A stretch of 64,000 bases of DNA from Prauserella salsuginis (GTDB lineage Bacteria > Actinomycetota > Actinomycetes > Mycobacteriales > Pseudonocardiaceae). Below are positions 38,255 through 47,184 of the stretch, piece by piece. The translations under genes and the position numbers were made by a program. The stretch's first letter is position 1; every line of letters starts with the position of its first letter. Below the pieces are notes generated by a model. That model did no database searches and had not been told where the DNA came from. It worked only from the letters and a program-made list of their open reading frames with translations. The DNA lies in contig NZ_JANBBF010000014.1 of the NCBI RefSeq assembly GCF_024648885.1, positions 1-64,000 on the forward strand, in the 5' to 3' direction.

Positions 38255-38474
38255 CTGCCGCTACTCCCCTCGCGTGTCCGTTCCTCCGGCGCGGATTCGG
38301 CAACCGGATCGGTTCGAGCCTGCCAGACCGGTTGTCAACTCCCGGCGAGGCCACCATTGCCGACGCACGACCGGGTCAGCCGGTTCCCCCGACGACGGCC
38401 CGGCCGCGGTCCGCACACGCGAGAACTCCCGCGCGGGAACCGTCCGGCCCTTTCCCGGACGAGTGTCCCGCACG

Positions 38475-38503
38475 CCCGCGACCGGCTCAGGAGCGGTCGC
38501 GGG
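38475..38503 (-). terminator. Hairpin at the typA stop codon
   Basis: A perfect 10-bp stem (CCCGCGACCG with CGGTCGCGGG) and a 9-nt loop overlap the end of typA. Confidence 0.5.
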
Positions 38504-40397
38504 CCTTCGCGCGGGAGCGCTCCTTGGCCCGCTGCGGCCCGTCGAGCGTCATCTTGCGCACTCGGACGGCCTTCGGCGCCACCTCGACGCATTCGTCGCT
38601 CGAGCAGAACTCCAGCGCCTCCTCGAGGCCGAGTTTGCGCGGCCGGGCGAGGCGTTCGAGCTCGTCGCCCGTGGCCGAGCGCATGTTGGTGAGCTTCTTC
38701 TCCTTGGTGATGTTGATGTCAAGGTCCTCGGCGCGCGGGTTCTCGCCCACGACCATGCCCTCGTACACCTCGGCGCCGGGCTCGACGAAGAACTCGCCGC
38801 GGTCGGCGAGCTGCAGCATCGCGTACGTCGTCACCGGGCCGGGGCGGTCGGCGACCAGCGAACCGGAGTTCCGCGTGCGAATCTCGCCCGCCCACGGGAA
38901 GTAGCCCTCGAAGACATGGTTGGCGATGCCCGCGCCGCGGGTCTCGGTGAGGAAGTCGGTCCGGAAGCCGATCAGGCCACGGGAGGGCAGCACGTACTCG
39001 AGCTTGATACGGCCCGTGCCCGAGCCCTCCATCTCCTCCATGCGGCCCTTGCGGGCGGCGAGAAGCTGGGTGATCGAACCCATGTACTCCTCGGGTGCGT
39101 CGATGTAGAGCCGTTCGAACGGCTCGTGCAGCTTGCCGTCGATCGTCTTGGTGACCACCTGCGGCTTGCCGACGGTGAGCTCGAAACCCTCGCGGCGCAT
39201 CTGCTCGACGAGCACGGCCAGCGCCAGTTCGCCGCGGCCCTGCACCTCCCAGGTGTCGGGGCGCTCGGTAGGCAGCACGCGCACGCTGACGTTACCGATG
39301 AGCTCCTGGTCGAGCCGCGCCTTCACGAGGCGCGCGGTCACCTTGTCACCGCCGCCGCGGCCTGCCAGCGGCGAGGTGTTCACGCCGATGGTCATCGAGA
39401 TCGCGGGCTCGTCGACCGTGATCCGCGGCAGCGCGTCGGCGTGTTCCGGATCGGCGAGCGTGTCGCCGATGGTGATGTCGGGGATGCCCGCGATCGCGAC
39501 GATGTCGCCCGCGGTCGCCTCCTGCGCAGGCACCCGTTCCAGGGCCTGCGTCACCAGCAGCTCAGAGATACGGACCTGCTGGACCTCTCCGCCTTCACGG
39601 ATCCACGCGACGGTCTGGCCCTTGCGGATCTTGCCCGCGTAGACGCGCACCAACGCGATCCTGCCGAGGAAGCTGGAGGCGTCGAGGTTGGTCACGAGGG
39701 CGCTGAGCGGCGCCTCCGGGTCGGCCGCGGGCGGCGGCATGTGGTCGAGCAGGACGTCGAACAGCGGGTCGAGGTTCTCGTTGGCGGGCACCTGCCCGTC
39801 GGCGGGCCGTTCCAGGCTCGCGCGCCCGTCGCGGGCGGCCGCGTAGATCACCGGCATGTTCAGCACGGCGTCCATCGCATCGTCGGTCATGCCATCGATG
39901 TCGCCCGCGAGTTCGAGCAGCAGGTCGTGGGTCTCCTCGACGACCTCGGCGATGCGGGCGTCGGCCCGGTCGACCTTGTTCACCACGAGCACCACGGGAA
40001 GACCGGCCTCGAGGGTCTTGCGCAGCACGAACCGCGTCTGCGGCAGCGGGCCCTCACTCGAGTCCACGAGCAGCACGACGCCGTCGACCATCGACATGCC
40101 GCGTTCGACCTCACCGCCGAAGTCGGCGTGGCCCGGGGTGTCAATGACGTTGATCGTCACCGGACCGTCCTGGGTGTTGCGGCGGATGGCCGTGTTCTTG
40201 GCCAGGATCGTGATGCCCTTTTCCCGCTCCAGGTCGCCGGAGTCCATGACGCGGTCCACCAGCTCGTCGCGCTCGTTGAAGGCGCCCGACTGCCGCAGCA
40301 TGGCATCGACCAGCGTCGTCTTGCCGTGGTCGACGTGAGCCACGATCGCGATGTTCCGGAGGTCTGTCCTGACCTTCTCGGAGGTGAGTGCAGGCAC
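38487..40397 (-). CDS. typA: Ribosome-associated GTPase TypA/BipA
   Basis: A 636-residue translational GTPase that helps late 50S assembly and stress growth. G1 AHVDHGKT, G2/G3 EREKGITI and DTPGHADF, G4 NKVD; then EF-G-like domains and the C-terminal BipA domain with a basic tail (AKERSRAKARDRS). GTG at 40397 lies 7 nt after AGGAG. Length is normal. It lies next to the lpqW-like gene as in mycobacteria. Confidence 0.96.
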   Translation of the reverse strand: MPALTSEKVRTDLRNIAIVAHVDHGKTTLVDAMLRQSGAFNERDELVDRVMDSGDLEREKGITILAKNTAIRRNTQDGPVTINVIDTPGHADFGGEVERGMSMVDGVVLLVDSSEGPLPQTRFVLRKTLEAGLPVVLVVNKVDRADARIAEVVEETHDLLLELAGDIDGMTDDAMDAVLNMPVIYAAARDGRASLERPADGQVPANENLDPLFDVLLDHMPPPAADPEAPLSALVTNLDASSFLGRIALVRVYAGKIRKGQTVAWIREGGEVQQVRISELLVTQALERVPAQEATAGDIVAIAGIPDITIGDTLADPEHADALPRITVDEPAISMTIGVNTSPLAGRGGGDKVTARLVKARLDQELIGNVSVRVLPTERPDTWEVQGRGELALAVLVEQMRREGFELTVGKPQVVTKTIDGKLHEPFERLYIDAPEEYMGSITQLLAARKGRMEEMEGSGTGRIKLEYVLPSRGLIGFRTDFLTETRGAGIANHVFEGYFPWAGEIRTRNSGSLVADRPGPVTTYAMLQLADRGEFFVEPGAEVYEGMVVGENPRAEDLDINITKEKKLTNMRSATGDELERLARPRKLGLEEALEFCSSDECVEVAPKAVRVRKMTLDGPQRAKERSRAKARDRS

Positions 40398-40633
40398 GCG
40401 AGAACTCCTGATGCGAAGAGGGTTGGGGTGACCTGCGCCGTCACGGCGACGCCCGGTCTTTTCCCAGCGTACCGGCGGCGGCGATGTGCCCGGCGCCACA
40501 CCTCGGGACCACCCCGCCGGAGCGCACGCCGCCGCGGCCGGACCGTGTCGTCGGCGGCCACCGGACCGGTGGTCGCAGGCGGCCACGACACCGCCCGCGG
40601 CGCGGTGTGGTCAGCGCCACTCTTCACAACAAC

Positions 40634-40652
40634 TGAGGTTGGCCTAACCTAA
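40634..40652. promoter_or_regulatory. IdeR/DtxR-type iron box
   Basis: TGAGGTTGGCCTAACCTAA matches 16 of 19 positions of the known consensus TTAGGTTAGGCTAACCTAA. It lies 35 bp upstream of the start of a small Cys-rich protein. With iron bound, IdeR would repress that gene, so it should be expressed when iron is scarce. Confidence 0.65.
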
Positions 40653-40686
40653 CAGGGGCAATCGACGTCGCCCCTGGAGCGTGCCC

Positions 40687-40908
40687 GTGGGCAAGAAGAG
40701 CAAGTCCGGCAAGCACATCAAAGCCAGCACCAAGCTGGCGGTGGCGCTCGCACAGGAGGACGACCCGAAGTCCGCGGTCCGCGGAATGATCAAGGCCGGT
40801 CAGCTGAAGAAGAAGTGCTGCAAGTCGAAACCGCGGTGCAAGAAGTGCCCGGTCATGGCGTTGCAGACGGCCAAGACGATGCAGTCGAAGGTGTCGAAGG
40901 CAGCCTGA
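40687..40908 (+). CDS. Small basic Cys-rich protein, probably iron-regulated
   Basis: A 73-residue, strongly basic protein (MGKKSKSGKHIKASTK start). Four Cys form CC-x5-C-x2-C in KKCCKSKPRCKKCP, able to bind a metal or an iron-sulfur cluster. No signal peptide or membrane helix. GTG at 40687 lies 7 nt after GGAG; an earlier GTG at 40681 is too close to it. The iron box just upstream suggests induction in iron starvation. Function unknown: it could bind nucleic acid, a metal or a cluster. Confidence 0.75.
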   Translation: MGKKSKSGKHIKASTKLAVALAQEDDPKSAVRGMIKAGQLKKKCCKSKPRCKKCPVMALQTAKTMQSKVSKAA

Positions 40909-41049
40909 CCCGGACGGCCGGCCGACGCGCGTCGGGCCCGGCGCCGCGGGACCGGTCACATCGGCACGACGTTCCGGACGGAGCCCGTGTCGGGCCGTGC
41001 TGTCTCGCCCGGGCGGGACCGGTGCCCCGCTCGGTTCACGCGCTCGACC

Positions 41050-41349
41050 TCAGCCGGCCAGAAGCTCGTTGATCTCGTGGAGCTCGTGACAGGTACGGCT
41101 CGCGGCGAACTCGATGACCTCGTACGACACGAGATGCCGGATCGAGAGCGGATCGGACGCCAACATCGCGTCCAGCTTCAACCTCGACATCGGGCGCACG
41201 ATCATCACCTCGCCGCGATGCAGGTCCCTGCGTCCCGACGCGATCAGGTGCTCCTGTTCGTACTGCTTGGTGAGCCACTCGGCGTGGTCCGGCAAGGCGT
41301 AGTCCACGTCCGTGACCGGGGCCGTGTAGGTGACCAATACGACGTACAT
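41050..41349 (-). CDS. YciI-family protein
   Basis: A 99-residue ferredoxin-like fold protein of the YciI group. MYVVLVTYTAPVTDVDYALPDHAEWL (in part) carries the His of the conserved His-Asp pair; members act as small dehydrochlorinases or have unknown roles. Cytoplasmic monocistronic gene, convergent with the Cys-rich protein gene. The C-terminal SRTCHELHEINELLAG helix is not standard. Confidence 0.8.
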   Translation of the reverse strand: MYVVLVTYTAPVTDVDYALPDHAEWLTKQYEQEHLIASGRRDLHRGEVMIVRPMSRLKLDAMLASDPLSIRHLVSYEVIEFAASRTCHELHEINELLAG

Positions 41350-41448
41350 ATCTCGACAGTACGTCCGCCACCATCCCAGCGCAGCGTGGAAAACCGGCGC
41401 ATATGCTGCGCCGGCCACCAACCCGCCAGGTCTCGACGACACGCCGAC

Positions 41449-41555
41449 GCGTGTCCTGCACTCAGCACCGCGTGTCCTGCACCCAGCACCGCGTGTCCTG
41501 CATCCGGCACCGCGTGTCCTGCATCCGGCACCGCGTGTCCTGCACTCAGCACCGC
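41449..41555. repeat. 21-bp tandem repeat, five copies
   Basis: Units start with GTGTCCTGCA at 41451, 41472, 41493, 41514 and 41535 and differ by only a few bases. The array lies between the YciI start and the NUDIX stop. Because 21 is a multiple of three it keeps long frames open (heptads such as RVLHPAP), but no gene signals are present. Confidence 0.85.
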
Positions 41556-41605
41556 GGCGTGCCTCGGCGCGGCCCGGCAGCAGGCTGAGCGGGAAGACCT
41601 CGAGG

Positions 41606-41995
41606 TCAGCCGAGCAGCTCCTCGAGCTCGGGAATCAGCGCGCGGTCGGCAGGCAACCAGTCGACGGCCGCCACCTCGTCCGCGCCGACCCATTGCAGCG
41701 CCTTGTGCTCGGCGGCCTGCGGGGTGGCGCCGCTGTCGACCAGCGCGGCGGCGTAGACGCGCAGCACCGCCCCTCCCCGCAACGCGATGTCACCACCGAT
41801 GCGCACGCCGACGGTGACATCGACGCCGAGTTCCTCGTGGCATTCCCGCACCAGCGCCTCGGTCTCGGACTCGCCAGGCTCCACGCGTCCTCCCGGCAGC
41901 TCCCACAGCCCGGCGACGTCGTCGGGATAGGCGCGCTGCCCGACGAGCAGCTTGCCGTCGTCGACGATCGCCGCCCCGACGATCACCCCGTCCAT
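41606..41995 (-). CDS. NUDIX hydrolase, MutT-like
   Basis: A 129-residue enzyme with a complete Nudix box (GGRVEPGESETEALVRECHEELGV, given in part: GGRVEPGE and RECHEELG). Relatives clean oxidised nucleotides such as 8-oxo-dGTP or other nucleoside diphosphate derivatives. It follows the histidine kinase gene by 9 bp on the same strand and is probably the third gene of that operon. Substrate unknown. Confidence 0.9.
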   Translation of the reverse strand: MDGVIVGAAIVDDGKLLVGQRAYPDDVAGLWELPGGRVEPGESETEALVRECHEELGVDVTVGVRIGGDIALRGGAVLRVYAAALVDSGATPQAAEHKALQWVGADEVAAVDWLPADRALIPELEELLG

Positions 41996-42004
41996 CTCCG
42001 CTCC

Positions 42005-43369
42005 TCACGATCGGCGGTCGTGCCTGCGCCAGCTCACCTCGAACCGAGCACCCCCGTCGGGCGACTCGCCGACGACGACCCGTCCGCCGCGCCGGCGCAC
42101 CGCTTCGGCGACGAGCGCGAGCCCGAGCCCCGTTCCGCCGGAACTGCGTGCCCGGTCGTCGGAGGCCCGGTAGAACCGGTCGAACACGTGCCCCCGGTGT
42201 TCCGGCTCGATGCCCGGACCGTCGTCGTCGACCACCACGCGCACCCACGCACGCATGGCCAGTACCGACACGACGACGCTGCTCGCCGCGTGCCTGCAGG
42301 CGTTGCGCAGCAGATTGTCCAGCACGAGTTCGACCTCCGACGGGGCGGCCAGCGCCCACGCCGACGGCACGAGCGCACTGACCCGCATGTCGGGCTCCTC
42401 CGCACCGAGCCGTTCGACCGCCGCACGCACCTCGGTGACCAGCTCGACGGGTTCGGCCGCGGGCACCTCCCCCGCATCGGCGCGCGCCAGGGTCAGCAGG
42501 CCGTCGAGCAGTGTCGACAGACGTTCGGTCTCGACGAGGATGTCCGCGAGCGTCTCCTGTGCGAGGTCGCCGTCGGAAGCGGCGACGCCGACCTCGGCCT
42601 GCACGCGGATCGACGCCACGGGGGACCGCAGTTCGTGCGCGGCATCGCCGGTGAATCTGCGGAGCCGCTCCCCGACCTCGTCGTAGCGGGCCAGCAGGTC
42701 GTTGAGCTCGGCGGCCAGCGCACCGAGCTCGTCGGCCGACCCCGGTTCAGGCAGCCGCCCGCCGCTCGGCAGCGCCGGCAGCGACCGGCGCATCCGGCCG
42801 ACCGGGCGCAGTGCTGCACCGGTCACCAGCCACGTCGTGGCGCCCACGAGCACCGCGCCCGCGACTGCGAGTCCGACGAGCAGCATGCCGCCGTCGGCGA
42901 TCACCGCCGAGGCGCCGGCCAGCGGGTCCTCGGCCACCACGAGGCGCTGCGCACCGTCCGGCGCCGTGGCCACGGTGCCCGCCCAGCGCGTGGGCACGGC
43001 ATCGTCCGGGCCCTCGACGGTCACCGCGAGACCGGCCTTGAGATCGCCGACGTGGGCGTCACCGAGCGCGGGAGGTCCACCGCCGTCCACCGGATCGCCT
43101 GCGGTGTCGAGCACCCGCACCCGCAGCCCGTCCGACGTGGACGGTGCCGTGCCCGACTCGACTGCCCGTGCCGCCGTCGACACCGCTGCGCGCAGGTCCG
43201 TATCGACCCCGCCGAGCAGCCATGGGCCGACGAGGCGCCCCGCCAGGAGAGCGAGCACGAGCAGCACCGCCGCCGCGACAACGGTGGCCACCGCGGTGAT
43301 GCGCAGCCGCAGACTCCTCCTGCGCCACCAGCGACGCGGATCCTTCATGCGACGGGCCGGGCTCGTCAC
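42005..43369 (-). CDS. Sensor histidine kinase
   Basis: A 454-residue membrane kinase. Helix 1 at about 22-46, an extracytoplasmic sensor of about 110 residues, helix 2 at about 160-185, a HAMP linker, the phosphoacceptor His245 in DAAHELRSPVASIR, and an ATPase domain with N box LDNLLRNACRHA and G boxes DDDGPGIE and GGTGLGLAL. The GTG start overlaps the response regulator stop by 4 nt. The signal is unknown; the pair probably controls the divergent LolA-like/ABC operon. Confidence 0.94.
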   Translation of the reverse strand: MTSPARRMKDPRRWWRRRSLRLRITAVATVVAAAVLLVLALLAGRLVGPWLLGGVDTDLRAAVSTAARAVESGTAPSTSDGLRVRVLDTAGDPVDGGGPPALGDAHVGDLKAGLAVTVEGPDDAVPTRWAGTVATAPDGAQRLVVAEDPLAGASAVIADGGMLLVGLAVAGAVLVGATTWLVTGAALRPVGRMRRSLPALPSGGRLPEPGSADELGALAAELNDLLARYDEVGERLRRFTGDAAHELRSPVASIRVQAEVGVAASDGDLAQETLADILVETERLSTLLDGLLTLARADAGEVPAAEPVELVTEVRAAVERLGAEEPDMRVSALVPSAWALAAPSEVELVLDNLLRNACRHAASSVVVSVLAMRAWVRVVVDDDGPGIEPEHRGHVFDRFYRASDDRARSSGGTGLGLALVAEAVRRRGGRVVVGESPDGGARFEVSWRRHDRRS

Positions 43370-44070
43370 GCGCCGGTCGCAGAATCCGAGGCAGGGTCGC
43401 CCGCGACGTACCCGTGGCCGCGCACGGTGCGCACGAACGCGGTCGCCCCCACTGCGTCCAGCTTGCGCCGCAAATAGCCCACGTACACCTCGACCACGTT
43501 GCGCGTGGCGGCCCGCTGGTCACCCCACACCGACTGCAGCAGCTCCTCCTTGGTCACCACCGTGCCCGCGCGGCCCGCGAGCGCCTCCAGCAACGCGTAC
43601 TCCCTGGGACTCAGCGGCACCGGCTCGTCCCGCCAGTACACCTCACGGCGTCCGCGGTCGAGCACGAGCGGGCCGATCCGCAACTGTCCGCGGACACCTT
43701 CGGCCGCGGTACGCCGCAGCGTCGCACGCACCTGCGCGACGAGGACGACGAACGAGAACGGCTTCACGACGTATCCGTCTGCGCCGAGGTCGAGACCGTC
43801 CGCCTGGTCGATCTCGCCGTCCTTGGCCGAGATGAGCAACACCGGCGTCGTCACGCCGTCCGCGCGCAGGCGTTCGAGCACGCGGTAGCCGGAAAGGCCG
43901 GGCAGCATGATGTCGAGCAGCACGACGTCGAACGCCCCGGTCCCGGCGAGGCTCAGCGCGGTCGGACCGTCGGCGGCCACGGTGACGTCCATGCCCTCGG
44001 CGCCGAGGCCACGGCTCAGCGCCTTGCGCACACCCGCTTCGTCGTCGACGACCAACACTCGTGGTTCCAC
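43366..44070 (-). CDS. OmpR-family response regulator
   Basis: A 234-residue regulator. Receiver domain with acidic pocket DD9-10, phosphoacceptor Asp53 (VVLLDIMLPG) and the conserved Lys in VVKPFSF; C-terminal winged helix with RNVVEVYVGYLRRKLD and VRTVRGHGYV. First gene of the regulator-kinase-NUDIX operon. It lies divergent from the LolA-like gene across a 167-bp gap with paired CTCAGC repeats, its likely binding sites. Confidence 0.95.
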   Translation of the reverse strand: MEPRVLVVDDEAGVRKALSRGLGAEGMDVTVAADGPTALSLAGTGAFDVVLLDIMLPGLSGYRVLERLRADGVTTPVLLISAKDGEIDQADGLDLGADGYVVKPFSFVVLVAQVRATLRRTAAEGVRGQLRIGPLVLDRGRREVYWRDEPVPLSPREYALLEALAGRAGTVVTKEELLQSVWGDQRAATRNVVEVYVGYLRRKLDAVGATAFVRTVRGHGYVAGDPASDSATGA

Positions 44071-44110
44071 AGGTGTCAGGATGCCGCTTTCCCGGCGTCG
44101 GCGCGGGATC

Positions 44111-44177
44111 TCTCAGCGCTCTCTCAGCGTGGCGGGTCTTCTCAGCCCGGTCTCAGCACCGGCCGCGAAGACTCAGC
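44111..44177. promoter_or_regulatory. Five CTCAGC direct repeats, likely response-regulator sites
   Basis: CTCAGC occurs at 44112, 44123, 44141, 44152 and 44172. Two pairs are spaced exactly 11 bp, one helical turn, the typical arrangement for OmpR-family dimers. The first pair is extended as TCTCAGCG. They lie between the response regulator and the divergent LolA-like gene. Confidence 0.6.
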
Positions 44178-44237
44178 GGTGTCAGGAAACGCCGGTGACT
44201 GGGAAACTGGCGATCATACCGGGGGCGAGGAGGACTC

Positions 44238-45293
44238 GTGAACACGAAACGGAAAGCGGCGACGGTGGCGGTGGCCGGGACGGCGGCAGGCGCGCTCGGG
44301 CTGGGCCTGCTGGCGATGCCTGCGGGCGCCGACAGCGCTCCCGAACTCCCCGAGATCGGGGCACAGCAGCTGGTCGGCTCGGTGCTGAAGACGGAGCCGC
44401 CCGCGATGTCGGGCACGGCGACGGTCGACAACGAACTCGGGCTCCCCGCCATGCCGGGCGTGCCCGCGCTGGACGCGCAGTCCGCACGCGTCTACTACGA
44501 CGGCGACGGCAAGGGCCGCGTCGCGATGGAGCAGCAGTCGAGCGAACTGACGTACGTACTCGGCGACAAGGAGTTCTGGTCCTACGACTCGGCGGAGGGC
44601 ACTGCAACGCGGACCGCGCTGCCGGCCGATGCGCGGGACAAGCACCGGAGCGCGAAGGCGGCCGGGGCCGACCCGACCCGCACGGCGGCGCAGGTGGTGG
44701 ACCGGCTGGAGGAGTCGTCGACCGTCTCGGTCGACGGGACGGCGCGTGTGGCGGGCCGTGCGGCGTACGAACTCGTGCTGACGCCGAAACCCGACGAGCG
44801 AACGCTGGTGCGGGAGGTCCGGGTGGCCGTCGACGCCGAGAAGCGACTGCCGCTGCGCATGTCGGTGCTGACGCACGGCACGACCGACCCCGCGTTCGAG
44901 ATCGGTTTCTCCGAGATCGAGTTCGGTCCGCAGCCGGAGCGGCTGTTCGAGTTCTCCCCGCCGGAGGGCACCAAGGTGACCGAGTCCGAGGCGGGGCGGC
45001 CCGACGGACCCCGCGGCGAGTCCGGCGAGGAACCGCAGTTCCGGGTCACGGGCGACGGCTGGGACACGGTCGTGCTCACCCGCGTGCCGCAGGAGATGCG
45101 CGATCGCGCCCAGGGCGAAGGCGCCGACGTCGAGGGCATGCTCGACCGCTTCGGCAAGCCCGTGCAGGGCGAGTTCGGCTCGGGGCACGTCATCGAGACC
45201 CGCATCGGCACCGCGCTGATCACCGAGGACGGCCGGCTCGCGGCCGGCGCCGTGCCCGAGCAGGTCCTGCGCCAGGCACTGGAGAACCGGTGA
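44238..45293 (+). CDS. Exported LolA-like (DUF2092-type) protein
   Basis: A 351-residue exported protein: a signal peptide (about 1-31, AMPAGADSA) and a LolA-like half-barrel (about 35-250), seen as strands such as SGTATVDNEL, FWSYDSAEGTATR and AYELVLTPKP. A C-terminal domain (residues about 265-351) may be regulatory. Such proteins act as lipoprotein or lipid-binding sensors, often beside sigma factors or two-component systems. GAGGAGG lies 5 nt before the GTG. Its stop overlaps the ABC ATPase start. Confidence 0.8.
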   Translation: MNTKRKAATVAVAGTAAGALGLGLLAMPAGADSAPELPEIGAQQLVGSVLKTEPPAMSGTATVDNELGLPAMPGVPALDAQSARVYYDGDGKGRVAMEQQSSELTYVLGDKEFWSYDSAEGTATRTALPADARDKHRSAKAAGADPTRTAAQVVDRLEESSTVSVDGTARVAGRAAYELVLTPKPDERTLVREVRVAVDAEKRLPLRMSVLTHGTTDPAFEIGFSEIEFGPQPERLFEFSPPEGTKVTESEAGRPDGPRGESGEEPQFRVTGDGWDTVVLTRVPQEMRDRAQGEGADVEGMLDRFGKPVQGEFGSGHVIETRIGTALITEDGRLAAGAVPEQVLRQALENR

Positions 45294-46276
45294 CCGCGCA
45301 CGCCGAGCCCGTGGTGGCGGGCCCCTCCCAGCAGGAGGGGCCCGCCCTCGCGGCCCGCACCCGAGGACTCCGCAAGACCTACGGCCGGACGGTCGCGGTC
45401 GATCACGTGGACCTCGATGTCCCCGAGGGCGCGGTGCTGGGGATGCTCGGTCCGAACGGCTCGGGAAAGACGACGACGATCCGCATGCTGCTCGGTCTGG
45501 TGCAACCGACCGAGGGCGAAGTCCAGCTGCTCGGCCACACGATGCCGGAGCGGGCGGGCGATGCACTGCCGGACGTGGGAGCGCTCGTGGAAGGGCCGGG
45601 ATTCCACCCGTTCCTGTCGGGACGGGAGAACCTGCTGCGCCTCGCGGCCGCCGAACCGCGACTGACGGCCGCCGGGATTCCACCCGCGGTCGACGATGCG
45701 CTCGAACGGGTCGGCCTGAGCCGTGCGGGCGGCCGCCGGTACCGCGGCTACTCGCTGGGTATGAAGCAACGGCTCGGGCTGGCAGGCGCGCTGCTGGTGC
45801 CGCGCAGGCTCGTGGTGCTGGACGAACCGACCAACGGGCTCGATCCCGCGGGCACGCGGGAGATCCGGTCGGTCATCGCCGACCTGCACCACGACGGCGT
45901 CACGGTGCTCGTCTCGTCCCATCTGCTCGCCGAGGTGGAGGCGACGTGCACGCACGTGGCCGTGCTCAACGAGGGCGCGCTGGTCGCGCAGGGCGACCTG
46001 ACGGAACTGCTCGAATCGGAGTCGGCAGGCCTCGAAGTGTCCACAACGGACGTGACCGCGGCGGTCGAGGCCCTGCGCGCGGCGCACCTGGCCGCACGGC
46101 CCACGCCGGACGGCGTACGCGTCGAGCTGACGCGGGCCGCCGCACCCGACGTGATCGCCACCCTCGTCGGCGCGGGCGTGCCGGTGTACGAGGCGCGGCG
46201 CAGCCGCACCGGCCTCGAAGACCTGTTCGCCAGGCTGACCCAGGACAGCGAGGAGGCGCCGACATGGACGTCATGA
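45290..46276 (+). CDS. ABC exporter ATPase
   Basis: A 328-residue ABC ATPase of the drug/bacitracin-resistance type. Walker A GPNGSGKTTT, a signature reading YSLGMKQRLGL in place of LSGGQ, Walker B LVVLDEPTNGLDP, and H-loop SSHLLAEVE. The C-terminal 75 residues fit the DUF4162-like region. GTG at 45290 overlaps the LolA-like stop; the permease starts 13 nt before its end. It probably exports a lipid or antimicrobial compound with the permease. Confidence 0.92.
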   Translation: MTAHAEPVVAGPSQQEGPALAARTRGLRKTYGRTVAVDHVDLDVPEGAVLGMLGPNGSGKTTTIRMLLGLVQPTEGEVQLLGHTMPERAGDALPDVGALVEGPGFHPFLSGRENLLRLAAAEPRLTAAGIPPAVDDALERVGLSRAGGRRYRGYSLGMKQRLGLAGALLVPRRLVVLDEPTNGLDPAGTREIRSVIADLHHDGVTVLVSSHLLAEVEATCTHVAVLNEGALVAQGDLTELLESESAGLEVSTTDVTAAVEALRAAHLAARPTPDGVRVELTRAAAPDVIATLVGAGVPVYEARRSRTGLEDLFARLTQDSEEAPTWTS

Positions 46277-47127
46277 CGAAACCGGCCCGGCGCACGGCTC
46301 CCGCGTCACGGCTGGTGCGCGCCGAACTGCGCTGGATCTTCCGCAGGCCGCGCACGCTCGCCGTGCTCGGACTGCTGGCCCTGATCCCGGTGATCATGGG
46401 GATCGCGCTGACGGTGGCCGACCCGACGGCGGCCTCGTCCGGCGGCCCTCCCGGCAACGACGGCGGGAACCTCCTCCCGGCGGCAGCAGCGAGTGTCCTC
46501 GTCCTGCCGATCGCGGCACTGACGATGACGCTGCAGATGCTGCTGCCGCTGGCCGCCGCGATGTCCGGAGCGGACGCGCTCGCCGGAGAGACGTCCACCG
46601 GCACGCTCCGCGGTTGGCTGCTCGCACCGGTCGGGCGCGCCAAACTGCTGCTGGTGAAGGCGCTGGGCGTGGCGACGTTCACGCTCGCGGCGGCCGCTGT
46701 GATCGCGGCGACCGGGATCCTCACCGCACTCGTGATCAACGGGGACGGCACCCTGTCCACACTGTCGGGGACGACACTGTCCATACCGGACGCAGTCGGC
46801 CGCGTCGCCCTGGCCGTCGGCTGGGTGACGCTGCAGCTGTGGGCGGTCGGCGCGATCGCGCTCGCGATCTCGGCGTTCACCGAACATCCGATGGTCGTGC
46901 TCGCCTCCGTGCTCGGCGGCGTCATCGTGTTCACCGTGCTCGGCAGTCTCGACGCGTTGTCGTGGCTGCATCCGTTCCTGCTCACCGAGGTGTGGTGGTC
47001 GCTGGTCGACGTACTGCGCGACCCGGTGCCGGCGGCCGACCTGATCGACGGCGGGCTGAAGGCCGCGTGCTACCTGGCGATCGGCCTGTCCCTCGCGTAC
47101 GCGCGGTTGGTGTCCAAGGACGGCTGA
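46264..47127 (+). CDS. ABC-2 type permease
   Basis: A 287-residue membrane subunit with six predicted helices and the ABC-2 GETSTGTLRGWLLAPVGR segment, where the cytoplasmic loop meets the ATPase. The ATG overlaps the ATPase gene by 13 nt, so the subunits are coupled. Last gene of the LolA-like, ATPase, permease operon, which is divergent from the two-component system. Confidence 0.9.
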   Translation: MDVMTKPARRTAPASRLVRAELRWIFRRPRTLAVLGLLALIPVIMGIALTVADPTAASSGGPPGNDGGNLLPAAAASVLVLPIAALTMTLQMLLPLAAAMSGADALAGETSTGTLRGWLLAPVGRAKLLLVKALGVATFTLAAAAVIAATGILTALVINGDGTLSTLSGTTLSIPDAVGRVALAVGWVTLQLWAVGAIALAISAFTEHPMVVLASVLGGVIVFTVLGSLDALSWLHPFLLTEVWWSLVDVLRDPVPAADLIDGGLKAACYLAIGLSLAYARLVSKDG

Positions 47128-47143
47128 TCCGATGTCCGGACTC

Positions 47144-47178
47144 CGGCGGTACGACGGCCCGCGACCGCCGTACCGTCG
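47144..47178. terminator. Hairpin between ABC-2 permease and thiQ
   Basis: A 14-bp stem with two mismatches (CGGCGGTACGACGG against CCGCCGTACCGTCG) lies between convergent genes. Confidence 0.5.
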
Positions 47179-47184
47179 AGTTCG

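Noticed and set aside
41330-43477. Plus-strand open frame with RVLHPAP heptads
   Set aside because: The heptads come from the 21-bp tandem repeat, and the remainder is antisense to the NUDIX and kinase genes.
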